From Spodoptera frugiperda (lineage: Eukaryota; Arthropoda; Insecta; Lepidoptera; Noctuidae): a DNA stretch of 64,000 bases. Every line of letters begins with the position of its first letter. The first letter of the stretch is position 1. This document shows, piece by piece, positions 1 through 12,794 of the stretch. A program made the translations under genes and the position numbers. The DNA lies in NCBI RefSeq assembly GCF_023101765.2, contig NC_064225.1, positions 2,046,001 through 2,110,000 of the forward strand, given 5' to 3'. A model generated the notes under the pieces. The model did not search any database. It was given only the letters and a program-made list of their open reading frames with translations, and was not told where the DNA came from.

Positions 1-1107
1 CGTAGTTGGATTCAGTTATGACCTAAATTCCTAACGATACTCTGTCCAAATTTACCTCAATAGACAGTCTAGATTAACCATTCAATCCGGCTTTACATTT
101 AGTATTAGAAATTCCTCGAATCCTGGCTTCAGTAAATCCTATCATCGAACCGAATACCCTCAATACCTTGAATAAAATTAGGTATATCAAAATTCCTAAC
201 AACTCAAAACGAAATAACATTAGGACTTCTTGCTTTCAATGTTATTATTTTTCTCAGAAGGAAAACCTACGTCCTTGAGTTGTACACTTGTATCCATGTT
301 TCCCTTTACTTTATGAAGGGGTCGACCCTAAAAAGGGTAGTCGCATTACCTGTCCGAATATTCTGGATGATTACACAAATGTTTGGATGGATATCTTTTT
401 CCTTGTTGTACGGCTAGGAAAATGTTTTGCCCTAATTAATTTACTTTTTCTTCATTCTCTTCATTTGTTAGGTCTTTGTATTCTGTAACCATGCGATGAT
501 GCAGAGATACGTGGCAATATTATTACATAGTAATGCGACAACTCTTATTTACATTTACGGTTCATTTTCACTATCCATAAAAAAGGTTTCATCGCTCTAA
601 ACTTTGAGTTTAGTATTTTGCTATCAGCTTTGTGACACACATAGTTTTTACGACTGTTGAAGAAAAATAAAAGTAAATTGTTTTATTTGTTACGATCAAT
701 CACAAAAATGAAAATTTACCTCTAAGCCTCTATCTATTATTTCCATGTCGCGAATATGTATGGTTTCTACAGGAAGTATGGTATAGCTACGTGCAAAGTT
801 AGTGTAGGATAAATCAAGGTTGACATTAAGAGGCTCGTGTAAGGGATTAATGCTATCACTCTATTAATAGACACAGGATAATATATAGTAGTAGGCTGTG
901 CAGCTGAGAGTGTTCGGATGAAATACTTGATGTTCAAGTGGTCAGTGGAACTGGCAATGTCCATTAAACCATTTTTCAAAAGTTTTATGGTTACAAGTTA
1001 GTAGTCCTATTGTGATAAAATGCTTTACTCAATTCTAGACTCCATAGTGTGACTAAAATTTCGATTAAAGCACAAACCCAAATGATACTTTCTTTGTCCA
1101 AGAAGTG
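1..1107. other. AT-rich sequence, no gene seen
   Basis: Short open frames only. No splice-bounded coding segment or family signature recognised. Confidence 0.6.
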
Positions 1108-1344
1108 TGGGAGAGCCATGTTTCGGCACGAATGGGCCGGCTTGACCGGAGTGATACCACGTCAAACCGACGCTAAATAACGCTTGCGTTGTGTTTCGTT
1201 GTGTAAGTGAGATTTCCCAACTATCCTTCATTCCTAACCCCCAAAAGGCCGGCAATGCACTTGCAATGATTCGGTTATCCATGCGCAGTAGCGATTGCTT
1301 ACCATCAGGAGAATCGTCGATTCGTTTATATCATAAAAAAAAAA
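1108..1344 (+). repeat. SINE-like repeat family B, copy 1
   Basis: Contains the family landmarks ttcggcacgaatgggccgg, gtgataccacg, tttcgttgtgt, ggccggcaa and attgcttaccatcagg, ending in an A run. Other copies are at 3.2, 9.2, 9.7, 11.3, 30.1, 31.2 and 53.1 kb. Confidence 0.8.
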
Positions 1345-3221
1345 TCGTGACAATCGTAGTAGTGACTATGCGACCAACTGAAATCATGTTATTATCCATG
1401 CCCGTGATATTTCCAAACGAAAATAATCTCAAACAAGGAAATAGTAAAGGCTAATGGAATTGACACGTATTTGATGGGCAAATAATGGAGCAGAACAAGA
1501 CTATCTATCATAGATGACAGAGCAAACGCAATTTTTGTAATGCATTTTTCGTGAGCATTCTATTTTTATATTATTTTATTAAGATGACTCACTTTTATTA
1601 TAATGTCCTTCTTATTATTAGAACTTATGACGGGATATTTACCATGTTAAATATCCCGTCATAAGTTCTAATAATAGTGTTAGTGACCATGTCAGTTTAA
1701 AAACTAATGTCTTTCTTGTAGATTATTTTATAATAATAGATACATTTTTTTTTCTTACAGAAACATAAAATTCTTAATAACAACACATTTTATCTACTAT
1801 CTCTTTGCCATCCTATCTTCAGTCTCTCACTACTTCGTTCTTAGACTAATTTCAATTCTTATGTCCCTATTCCACAATAACTGACAAAAAGTCCTCCCAT
1901 TTTAAATACACCTCCATCTCTTCAAAGCACAATAGACATTATATTGTTAAGTTCTTTATAGAAACCGAAGCCAAACTCGCATTCCAAAGCGTCCTTACAT
2001 CTATTACACCTTTACTGCACCACTTGTGTCAATACAAGTACACCGTTCAAATAGAATAAATATTTACTCGATTGTAAACGAAGCGATTGTGACTAGATCA
2101 TGCTCTGTTTGGTCTACGTCTGAACGCTCAGGTACCCTGTCTTCAGTTATTCCATTATCAACTTTATTGATATTGTTGTAAAGTTTATTAAAGGTGGGGG
2201 TAGCTTGATGTGCTTGTGGGTGTTTGATTGGACAGTACACACCTTCTTTGCTTTGATCTTATGGTGTTGAAATCTGTCTGGGTTTTGATGAGTAATTTGT
2301 TAAAGGTGTCTATATTTCTTTGGTTTACTAAGGTCTATTTACCGTAATGATAATGCATGCTTTACCATCCAAGACAGTCATTCATGTCCCTGGAACGCGC
2401 CGGACTTCAGTGTTCCAGTGTTTTCATGGTTGTAGTTATTGTAGATCATAGCTTACAGGACTTGCAGCGGTTTTGGGAGGTTGTGGCGGCCTTGTCCCAT
2501 TAAAAAAATCTTTACCTACTATACTCGTAGTTTTGTATTGACATTGAGTGATAAATGGAATGTATCACTAGTACTAGTTCTAAAGATACTATAGGATATG
2601 ATTTTTTGCAATTTTTATTCTCTAATAAATATCTTGATTGCTTTATTTATTTAACCCAACCAAACACATCCCACTCTCTAAAAACATAGATTGATTAACA
2701 GCTGAGCAAGAGGTGCTAAATTCGATCCCGTACGTGACTTGGGAATCGAACGAAATTCCCAAAAAAGTAAGCTAAAAATACACTGAAGCGTATTTAGAGG
2801 TATCACAGGCAGTTTTACCTTACCTAAATAGATATCAACTATTGATTTGTCAAACAAAAGGACCATTTGTCTTCTTGAATTTTTGAAACACTAGGAAGAT
2901 AAAGAAAAAATAGAAGTTTTTATATAGGAGGTAACATTTTTAGACCCTTGTTATCTTGACATATTGACGGCTTAAAGGTCCAATCGATGACATTAAATAT
3001 TCAGAACCGAACCTGTTATTTTCTTCTGTAGGAAAAAACTAAATTGTTTGTCAAGTAAAAAATTGATGACTTGATTTGATTTCTTGAAGAAGGCACGTGT
3101 CTGCTAACTCGATTAACCTTAATACATAAGAACAACACGCGTTTAATTTTCCGAAGATATTTTTCACATTATGTATTTCACATCCTTAAAAAAGTACCTA
3201 ATATAAATCGATTTAAAGATT
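1345..3221. other. Non-coding, no gene seen apart from one hairpin
   Basis: AT-rich. Holds the perfect hairpin at 1613..1676. No convincing ORF. Confidence 0.55.
1613..1676. repeat. Perfect 29-bp inverted repeat with 6-nt loop
   Basis: Arms 1613-1641 and 1648-1676 are exact complements; the loop is ccatgt. Part of the arm (acgggatatttaccatg) recurs once at about 22.8 kb next to the same neighbour sequence, so this is an inverted duplication inside an interspersed repeat. Confidence 0.85.
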
Positions 3222-3490
3222 TATTTTATAGTATAAGCCGGTAAACGAACCTTATCACCCGATGGTAATCAATCGCCACCGCCCACAGACACATGAAACA
3301 CAAGTGCGTTGCCGGCCTATTCGGGGTTAGAAGTTTAAGGGTTATTGAGATTCGGGGATTGAGAAGATTGGTGAGAGGGGGAGGGGTAATAAGGTCTCCG
3401 TTATTCTCACTCACACAACGAAACACAATGCAATCGATGTTTCACGCCGGTTTTCTGTAAGGCCGTGGCAGCATGGCTCTCCCATACTTA
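3222..3490 (-). repeat. SINE-like repeat family B, copy 2
   Basis: Minus-strand copy with a degenerate 3' half. The complement of agagccatg...gccgg and attgcttaccatc is recognisable. Confidence 0.75.
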
Positions 3491-4048
3491 CACACAGATG
3501 CCACCCATAGATGCCATATAAATAGTTCGGTGGCATATTTTTTTTATTCCCCAATAGAATACTAATAATATTGGACATAAGACTTATCTGAAATTTTTGG
3601 CTCATGATCGTCTGAAGGAGTTTTCCGTCGATAACAGATGTCCTTCAGAACATCTGAATCAATAAAATGATCGCGAGAAGTAAACAACTTCGCTTCAAAG
3701 GTGTGTTGAAAGTCATCTTAGAAGAGTACAATAAGATTAAGTGAAAAAGATAAAATAACTAATATTACCCGTTACATATTAGAAGAAAATTTATGAAGGT
3801 ACAATATGAATTCTTGCAGCATATTCCTTTGTGCATTGTATCCATATATTACAGGAGAAAAGTATATGAACTGGTGAACTACCATCGTTTATAATAGATG
3901 CGAAGCTTATTGCTTTACACAAAGGCTTTATATCCAGACTAGTGTTCATCTAGGGTGCTTTCATGACTTATGCGTCTTGGTCCTGTTAATTTTTTCTTTA
4001 TCATTGGAAAAAAATATCACACTGCAGTACTTATCAGGTCCACCACCG

Positions 4049-4233
4049 ATGGGGCCCAGCAGGGCTGATGCCTGATTCGAAGCTGCGGACTACCTAGCGG
4101 GCTTACCGGGGCTTCGGCTCAAAAAGCAGGAGTTGGAACAGGGTGGTTTTTAGTCAGTAAGAGTCTGACACTCCCTCTCGCCTCGCCCAAGGCAGGAGAG
4201 GTCATTGGATGATTTTCCGCCCTCAAAAAAAGG
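4049..4233 (+). repeat. SINE-like repeat family A, copy 1
   Basis: Landmarks gctgcggactacctagcggg, ggggtggtttttagtcagta, gagtctgacactccctctcg, cctcgcccaaggc and cattggatgattttcc, with an A-rich end. Fourteen copies were found in the window, in both orientations. Confidence 0.85.
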
Positions 4234-4894
4234 AGCATGTCATGTCCTACCGTCTTCAAAATAATAGTTCTGAAGTGTAAAGTGTCTCGCGGCATGCCAT
4301 TGCATATTCATATATTCTGTTGACTTTGTTACGCGAGATTTTGGTCCTTTTGTCTGGGAACAATGCTAAGGGCCATTGTGGAGTCTTGAACTTTTTTGAG
4401 GAAGGTCTTTGGAATTTCTAAAAATACTATCAAAAGAAGAGGTCAGCACTTGTGGCCTTAGTTGTGAGAAATTTTGAAGATAATTAATAGAATTTTGCGA
4501 ATAGAATTTTGCGTCATATTTTCGCAAATAAAAACATATATGATTTTTACTTTTTAAAATGGTGCTTAACCGAACGGAATAAATGTATTATTTCTACATC
4601 TTATACTCCATTAAACTTCTACCTACGATATGAAATACATATTAGAGAAAGCTCTAGGGCATCTAATACTAAGGCTTTGAATTTACAATTACTTGTAAGC
4701 TCCTTTCATATAGCAAGCCGTGGCTGAATCCGATTACAGACCGGTGCGGTTTCAATCATGTCTCTATACATAATATATAATTGTGCTTCGATTGGATTGC
4801 CTGATGGTATAGTTATACTTGCAGCTTATAGATTATGGTCATTTGCATAGTTTCATTAGTCAGGTGGTCAAGAAGCAAGATTGCTGAGCAAGAA

Positions 4895-5043
4895 CCTGTG
4901 GAGCTGCGGTCTGCCGTGCCGGGGCTCCGGCTCGAAAAGCAAGAGTAGGAATGAGGTGGTTTTATTCAGTAAGAGTCTGATTGTCCTTTTCGCCTCGCCC
5001 AAGGTGGAAGAAGTCTTTGGGATAATTTCCCCCACAAAAAAGG
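4895..5043 (+). repeat. SINE-like repeat family A, copy 2
   Basis: Diverged copy sharing cggggctccggctcgaaaag and cctcgcccaagg, ending in an A run. Confidence 0.75.
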
Positions 5044-5576
5044 AGCTTATTTTTGACTACAACAAAGTATTTAGGGTTTTATATGTTCTTCAATGATGAC
5101 CACACAAACTTCGATACTTCTTTAGCTTCCTGTACCAGACAGTGTACCAAGTAGGTACTGAAACATTAATCTCACAATAAAAAGAACAGAGTGTCAGCTA
5201 TCATCACGCACCGTGAGAGCAGAGGGAGGAAGCAGCTCATTACGTCGTAAGTCAAGGGCCCAACATTGTAACTACTTAGGAACAATCATCTAACTAGAAC
5301 ATGGGGTCTTAAAGTGATGCTAATGCCATCTGTCGGAAGAGCGAAATGTCTTAAATCTTTTGGCAGAAGATAAATATTAGGACAATTGTTTAGAAGTGCT
5401 CAGACGACTGTTTCTATCCGAGAGTTCTCGTGACTTCGTGATGTGATTGAGAATTTTGGATATCATAAATATTGAGCCTGATTTGATACGCCATGCCAAT
5501 TTCATCATCATCATAACTTCTTTTCCATTCACTGTTAAAAATGTTATCTCGCTCCTTATTAATCTCAGATGGCTTA

Positions 5577-5724
5577 TTACGAGTTTCTTTTACTTTTAAC
5601 GAGATCGAACCGAGAACGCGTTCGGCGCGGCGCTCTGGTTCGTTAGTTCATTTGCACCAACCAATCAGAGCGCCGAACGCGTTCTCGTTTCGTTTTCGTT
5701 CAACGTAAAATAAACTCGTACTAA
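5577..5724. repeat. Palindromic MITE-like element, copy 1
   Basis: Terminal tacgagtttcttttacttttaacg is inverted at the right end. Internal gaacgcgttcggcgc and gcgccgaacgcgttc also mirror each other. A second copy is at 23975..24122. Confidence 0.75.
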
Positions 5725-6227
5725 GGATTCATAGAAAAGAAAATATATTAGGTACGTTTAGCGTCTAACCTAGCCTAGACACTGCACTAGTCAATGCATA
5801 CAATTACAAGAATGTGGCTATTATACTGCCATATTTAAATTCTATGTTCCTAGCACAGAACAATTGTTCTCATTGATGATGACGAGGACCGTAACCAATC
5901 TGGTGTGTATATGTATTGTATAAGATACATATTTTCAAGGTGGTCTCAAAATCTTTAGAGACCTACTCTTACTATTGCTTGGAGAACGTGAAGCTCCGTT
6001 TGACCTTGAATTATTTGAAGGTGATTCTGTATTATTTGGTTGGTGGAAGTTGTTTTCACAGTTGGTGCAGTTTTTTTGGCGATAATCTTAGTTATATATT
6101 TTTGCCAATATTTGAACGCTCAAAGCAAATATAAGTGGTATTAGTGCTATTATCGAACAACGATAAAATCTGTATCGGTTTTTGGAGTAATAATAATGTC
6201 ACGCCTTTTATCCCCGAAGGGGTTTTA

Positions 6228-6396
6228 TTTTTTGAGGGGAAAATCATTCCATGACTTCTCCCGCCTTGGGCGAGGCGAGAGGGAGTGTCAGACTCTTACT
6301 GACTAAAAACCACCCCGTTCCTACTCCTGTTTTTTGAGCCGGAGCCCCGGTAAACCCGCGAGGTAATCCGCAACTCCGGATCAGGCATCAGCCTGA
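6228..6396 (-). repeat. SINE-like repeat family A, copy 3, inserted in another repeat
   Basis: Minus-strand copy. It interrupts a short repeat (family E: cacgccttttatccccgaag ... gcacattacggca) whose halves lie at about 6195-6222 and 6405-6445. Confidence 0.75.
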
Positions 6397-6463
6397 TAGT
6401 GTACATTACGGGTTACCATCAGAGGCGCACAGTACGGCATTGTAGTCCCGGGTTCCCTCTATC

Positions 6464-7620
6464 TGGCAGAATTTGAATGCTCCGAAATTTGTTTGGCATA
6501 ACACACTTGGCAGAATCTTCTTTAAACGAATATACATATGGCATAAAAATCATTTAATATAATTATTGTTCTGTCGAATGTTTATATGTCCGAATTTACA
6601 AAGGCATACTTTTAAGATGGTAGAATTTTATTTGGCATAATTACGTTTGGCAAAGCTTAATTTTGCATAATTTTGTTTCACATAACGTTTATTTAGAGGG
6701 ACGATTGTTTGGCATAATTTCACTTGGCATATTAAGAAGATGGTAGAATAAAAGTTAGTGAAGTGACAGGACCGAATCGCTGCAAAACCGACTGCACGTA
6801 GTCTTGTCTGCCCTACCCCTAGAGTGCAATTTAAAATCGCGTAGGCGCGGAGGGGCGAGGCGGCCCGCGGGCTGAGGAGCAGGCGGCTATGAGCGAGCCA
6901 CCGCAGCTGAGGCTGGCCGGCGAAGCCGGCCAACAAGCCGAAGTTGCGGTGGTGAGCGAAAGCCGTCTGCGACGATTAGCGCGCGTGGGACCGCCGGAGC
7001 CCCGCAGCGCCGGAGCCGTGACAGAAACCATGCTTGCTTGCATGCTGTTTGCTTGCTGCATGCTTGTTTGCTTGCTGCATGCTTGCTTGCATGCTGCATG
7101 CTTGCTTGCATGCTGCATGCTTGCTTGCATGCTGCTTGCTTGCTTGCATGATGCATGCTTGCTTGCATGCTGCTTGCTTGCATGCTGCTTGCTTGCATGC
7201 TTGCTTGTATGCTGCATGCTTGCTTGCATGCTGCTTGCTTGCTTGCATGCTTGCTTGCATGCTGCATGCTTGCATGTAGCTTGCTTGCTTACTTGCCCGC
7301 TGCATGCTTGTTTGCTTGTTTGCATGCTGCATGCTTGCTTGCATGCTCCATGCTTGCGTGATTAATGAGTCTTTCAATTATTATAGATATAAAAAGTATG
7401 CCAAAAGACGATTCTGACAGTGAACATTCTGCAATATGATGGTTCTACCTTTCAATTATTATGCGTATCAATTTATGCCTATAGATGATTCTGACTTACA
7501 AAATTATGCGTTTTAATTTATTACAAATGATGGTATACCAAATGATTTTCTGCGAAATGAAGATTCTGCCATGCGTTGTTATGCAAAATAAAATTATGAC
7601 CAAAAAAATTCTACTAATAA
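6464..7620. repeat. Composite element: ggcataa-motif arms, GC-rich core and minisatellite
   Basis: Left arm 6464-6745 is built of short AT-rich units carrying ggcataa or ggcagaat/ggtagaat in the plus orientation. Right arm 7363-7620 has the same motifs mostly inverted (attctgcc, ttatgc, gtatgcca). Between them are a GC-rich block (about 6830-7020) and the 330-bp CATGCTTG tract. No coding signature; the open frames across it come from the repeat. Probably a non-autonomous transposable element of unknown class. Confidence 0.55.
7029..7358. repeat. CATGCTTG/GCATGC minisatellite
   Basis: About 330 bp of near-perfect repeats of gcatgcttgctt with variants gcatgctgcatgcttgctt. All frames on both strands are open in places for that reason alone. 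Confidence 0.95.
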
Positions 7621-7690
7621 AGGTAGACCCTTGTAGTCCCTTGTCTGGTAGTCGCACTTGCGACTATTCGTCCAGGAGGCGGTTAGTGGA

Positions 7691-9158
7691 GTAATAATAC
7701 TAGTATAAATTCTGAATAGTGGCCTCGTTATATTTAATTGATAAAATACAATATCATTTCGAGGAAAATCCATTCATTTATTTGTATTGTACTTGTTGTG
7801 AAAATGTTTTACGCATTGTATTGATATCAAAGCTCTTATTTCTGTTTGGACTACAAAGTATTGTATTAAGAGAAAGGGGTCAAGCGGAACGTTTAATGTT
7901 ATTTGATATTTTTGCTTCGCTTTTACTTTTTTTTAGTACTCTCTATTGATGGGTATCAGTTTCGTGAATTGATGAATTTTGTTATGGATGATGTCAAGAG
8001 AGTTATGCAGATATTCATCTGTAATATGTATTATTCCTTTTGCAGTTTATAATGTGTGATAGAGTCCGTACTCTTAAAGAACAATTTTACATCTTTATTG
8101 AACAAAAAAGTCTTCACCTCACACATCACATCATTAGACACAGTAGCCCAGGTCACCTTACATAAGATAAATTATCTTCTAGATATAACTGTGTCCATGT
8201 TAGCTTTCTATCACATCCACATTTTAAAAATAACAATATTTATTTTATTCTACCCTAGAATATGTACATGTAACATACATAGTTCTTTTATTGATCTAGT
8301 GTAACACAACAGTAGTAGTGGCTATTGTCTAACAATAGCCACTACTACTATTGTTGATGCATTTTTATCTTCATTGTTTAAGGATTCCATTGGTCTCCCT
8401 ACTGTCTTTTCAACTAGGTTACTTCATTAGACACATTGGTGTAACTTCGCTGCTCATTCACAACACTCTTTACTGTGACCGTAGATAAAAACCAGTAAAT
8501 CTGTGAATTGCATCGTAAAAAACTGCTTTCGTTGGCAACAATCCAGATAATCTAAGAATGGTCTTCAAGAAATATGGACTTATAAAACACAGAGCTTGAA
8601 TCCACTTAACATACGTTAGCATTTCAAACAAACTGGAAAAAGCTCCAGAAATGGAAATTTTAAGTATTCAGCCCGTGATTCGAGGAATCTTAATAAAATT
8701 GTGCCCAGAGGAATTGAACCCCTTCTCGAGAGTAGTTTTTGAGACGAAACCGAGAAGGGTAAAGTTTTTTAGGTCGATTGCTGATGGCTGGAGTTGTGGT
8801 TAGTTTTGTATAGTAAGGTTTCGCGAGTTCGATTCATTATTAATCCGATTAGTGTTTCTAACGAACGAACTAATCATAGGCGTAATTTTATTCTCGTAGA
8901 AAACTAAATCAGGCCCTAACTATATGGTAATGGTAATAAATAGAATACGATGATTATGCAGATTTAATGGTCGCACTTGCCATGATAAGTGCTCTGCCAC
9001 AAGTGTCTATACTAGGTACGCTTTCTCTAGGTATCGGTTTGTTTTGCTACTAAAAATGCTGTCTCATACACATGATGCCGTAAATCGTAGATTGCCAATT
9101 AGAAACTATCTGCTTGTCACCAGTTACGTTAATAATCTCAATGATGTAAATGGACAAC
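7691..9158. other. Non-coding, no gene seen apart from one hairpin
   Basis: AT-rich. Contains a hairpin at 8311..8349. Nothing else recognised. Confidence 0.55.
8311..8349. repeat. Perfect 18-bp hairpin with 3-nt loop
   Basis: agtagtagtggctattgt is followed after cta by its exact complement. Flanks extend the pairing with mismatches. Confidence 0.85.
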
Positions 9159-9448
9159 ATGGGCCGGCTCGACCGGAGTGATACCACGACCTCACAGAAA
9201 ACCGACGTGAAACAACGATTGCGTTGTGTTTCGTTATGTGAGTGAGGTTACCGGAGGCCCAATTCCCCCCTTCCCAATCTTCCCCATCCCCGATTCCCGA
9301 ACAACAACCCTTAAATTCCTAACTCCCAAAAAGCCGGCAACGCACTTGTAACGCCTCTGGTGTTTCAAGTGTCCATTGGCGGCGGCGATTGCTTACCATC
9401 AGGTAATACGTCTGCTCGATTACAGGCGTGTTTCATAAAAAAAAAAAA
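9159..9448 (+). repeat. SINE-like repeat family B, copy 3 (near full length)
   Basis: The best-preserved B copy, from gggccggctcgaccggagtg to attgcttaccatcagg and a poly(A) tail. Confidence 0.85.
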
Positions 9449-9745
9449 CATAGATATCTAAAGCACTAAAAATGCAAGCATTTCTGTTTTGTATCCCATT
9501 TTAAACTATAAACGCTAATTAAATTTTACTAGCGTTGTTAAGTAAACTCGTTACGTCCACAGCTAACGGAGCAAAGCTCTCAGCATGCAAATGTTGCATT
9601 TAATCCGATAGTTCCCGTTGCAGCTCGCTTTGTTTAACTTGGTAGAGGAGATTAACTACTGATAGACGGGAAATGTCCCCTTTTTTAATTGCGAAAGTTT
9701 TTTTTTAAATGTAGGTCAGTGTTCTGGTAGTAGTTAAATGGAACT

Positions 9746-9955
9746 TTTTTTTTAATGGTGTAAGTTGGTAATCGAGCTCACTGATCGCCTGATGGTAAGC
9801 AAGCCGAAACACCAGAGGACACCCGAAACACCAGAGGCGTTACAAGTGCGTTGCCGGCCTTTTGGGGTAGAAATTTAAGGGTTGTTGGGAAATTGGTGCT
9901 CGGGAAGTTTAGGAAGCGGAGTAATTGGGCTTCCGGTAACCTCTTTCACACAACT
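9746..9955 (-). repeat. SINE-like repeat family B, copy 4
   Basis: Minus orientation; contains a short tandem duplication of the cgaaacaccagag segment. Confidence 0.75.
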
Positions 9956-10625
9956 TATACTGTTTGGTGACAAAAATACCACTTTTTTTTGATGAATAGC
10001 GATTATTCCTGTGAATTGTTTGTTTATCAGTCACATAATCGTCACTAGCGAAACTTCCTATATTGCCAAATGTATTGAGAACGATCTATATTGAGTACTA
10101 AAACTTCCTATTTTTATGAATGGTGAAAAGACAGTGCACTAAAATATTCTGTATGCTCTATCCACACCGTCTTCAGGGAAATGTGATGTGACGTTATTTA
10201 TGTAACTTTCTAATTATAAAGTGGGATAGTCTATAGTTTGTTCTGGCTGTGTTCCAAAAGTAAATAATACAAGGTCTCTTATAGGAACGATAATTTTGGA
10301 CACTTGACCTCATTAGCTGATGGACGCTAGCTGATTTTGATCTGTCTTTTATCTTTTGTTTTGATATTTTGTTCTTCGTTGATGATGAATTAAATATTGG
10401 ATGGTCTATTATTACATTTAAAATGGAGTTTGTTTTCTTAATATCTCTCTGTTTGATTGTTTTATGTGTGTTTTGTTGAGATCTAAAGCAACGACTGTTT
10501 CTTGCATGACGAAACATTACGATGCCAGTGAAATAAATGACTCAAATAATCTTAGATTAAGTTGTGCTAACTGAAATTGATTTGTAGATGTTATGTGTTC
10601 TTTAAGTTCTCATCGCAATTATATT

Positions 10626-10806
10626 ATAAATGTGAAATTTTGTTTGTTTGGATGTTTGATTATTTATTAATCACTCTGGAACTGCTGAACAGATTTTATT
10701 GAGGTTTGGTATACAGACAGACAGCTGCTGCTTTAAGCTGACTTGGGTGATAGGATACTTTTAATCCTACAGAAACGCGGGCGACGCTAGTGGCAGAAGC
10801 TAGTTT
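10626..10806 (+). repeat. Non-LTR-like 3' tail
   Basis: Reads from gtttgtttggatgtttg through ctgaacagattttattgagg to acgcgggcgacgctagtggc and agaagctagttt. Relatives are at 26.9, 29.5 and 37.9 kb. Confidence 0.6.
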
Positions 10807-11309
10807 GTCATATAGTTGACATGATAAAGCTGTAATGTTATATATGTAAATTTGTAAATAAATAAATAATGATTAGCAAGGAGCTCAAAAAAATCTGAAG
10901 CCTATCTAAGCCAAAACATGACTAATGATTATGCTATCAGCTGTAGCTGTCTTTAGACAGCAAATAGCAGGCATAATGTAAAATAATATTACTCCATCGA
11001 ATTCGCTCAATACTACACCGACCTTAATTGAGCAAAGTCAAATAGATAGACATATATTAATTGGATATCCTAACAAGCGTATCATATAATCTTTAGTGTC
11101 ACAATAGAAATGTGCAACTAACAATCAATGGGGCAAATCTCGTCTCTTTCAAGGTCAAATCAGATGCGAACGAAAGTGGGTCGATGCGTAACAAGTTATT
11201 TCATAACTTTAATATAGACACTTAAAGAAGGCCAGGTGTAGAGTATTCTGAAGAGGTGTGCTTGTATGACCAGATGTATGTATGTGATGAGGTTAAAGAA
11301 GCAAGTTTA

Positions 11310-11492
11310 GGAGAGCCATGCTTCGGCACGAATGGGCCGGCTCGACCGGAGTGATACCACGGCCTCACGGAAAACCGACGTGAAACAACGCTTGCGTTAT
11401 GTTTCGTTGTGTAAGTGAGGTTACCGGAGGCCCAATTACCCCACTTCCCAATCTTCCAATCCCCGATTCCCAAAAACCCTTTAAATTCCTAT
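11310..11492 (+). repeat. SINE-like repeat family B, copy 5 (3' truncated)
   Basis: Starts gagagccatgcttcggcacg and stops after aaattccta. Confidence 0.8.
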
Positions 11493-12679
11493 ATTAATGT
11501 ATTGATGTTTTAATTTTTATAACTATTTCTCAAGTGCGTCTGTCTAAGCTTGAAGTTCCTGGTCGAGGAATATTCTAAAATTTACAATGCTATAGATTTT
11601 CACTTTATTGTTATGTAATTAAGTTCAAAATCTATTGTCGAATTTTCAGTTTTAAGTTGCTTGATATTTACTTACATATAGTACAATACACAGATTGAAA
11701 TGTCTGCTAAAGGCTTCCTTTTGAGCAGTCTACTGGAGAAATATTTGGCGTTTGTTCAGCGGTTTCTTAATAAGGGCGTATCGACTGATCCGTGAGGTAC
11801 GGTCCGAATTTCACAATGGACGACCTACGTTCTGCTCGTAGGACGTATTGGGATGTTCTGTATCGATAGTTTTTAATTGTCGATAGTTATTTTGATACTT
11901 CAAACTCACTTTATTTTATGAGAATGTTTACTTTTGTTTTAGTCACTAAAATATCAGAGTTATTTTTTTATAATAAATCCTGTGTAAGCTAGTCATTAAG
12001 TCAGATTAGAATATTCATCCCGCGAATATGGTATTTACAGAAAAAGTCCTTATGACTAAGACTATCAAATACAGATAGCAAAACAATACAATACACAAAT
12101 GTTGCCCATTTTTAGAGCAAGAAAAAGAAAATGATAGTGAAAGCTCTTGACCCTGTGCCGTTATAATAAAACATCGATAAATGACGTAGTTACCGACAAC
12201 GGAACACATTTATCTCAATAATAAGAAAATATCCCATTCCACACACGAAATACGTGTCAAGACGGAACGTCGAATTATTGTATCGATATTCCGAACACGT
12301 TCGCATCACTATGTCTGCCTACAACACATTCACTCTGGCCACAACACAAACAATATTCAACTCTAAGTACATAATAATACAAATTCATTTTATCTGAAGT
12401 ATGAAAACACTGGTGGCTTGTCAAATGATTTTGAACCCTTGTGGTAACGTAATAAAGTTGACTTGTGAATGTGTTACGTTCAGATATTGACTTACGTCGC
12501 CCACTAATACGATTTCGATTCGGGACACGTGGAAAGTCTTATGTGCAATTAAAGACTTTTAATTAGTTTTCGAAGAGAAGAAAAATGGATTCTTACCTAA
12601 TTAGGGTCTGGGTTTCATGTTCTTTTTAAAATTGTCTCTAATAAATGTCTTATACGCGTAATGGAAGTACTTGGGTGAC

Positions 12680-12794
12680 CAGGGGCCTTAGTCTGCTATT
12701 ACAATAGCTATACAACCTACATAGCTCCGTCCCTCTTGCACTGCTCAGTGATCGACCATTCTGACACAATTGTAACAGCAGACTAAGGCCCCAG
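12680..12794. repeat. Short element with terminal inverted repeats
   Basis: The left end (aggggccttagtctgct, then attacaat) is mirrored by the right end (attgtaaca, then gcagactaaggcccca), about 25 bp with few mismatches, around a 60-bp centre. MITE-like. Confidence 0.75.

Larger units (their letters stand above)
9956..12679. other. Repeat-bearing non-coding stretch
   Basis: Holds a non-LTR tail (10626-10806) and B copy 5 (11310-11492). A 107-codon frame at 10194-10517 shows no family signature. Confidence 0.5.

Noticed and set aside
6831..7377. Several long frames on both strands (Cys/Leu/Ala- or Gln/Ala/Ser/Lys-rich)
   Set aside because: All come from translating the CATGCTTG minisatellite.
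10194..10517. 107-codon minus-strand open frame
   Set aside because: No motif, no splice partner, AT-rich low-information composition; likely chance.
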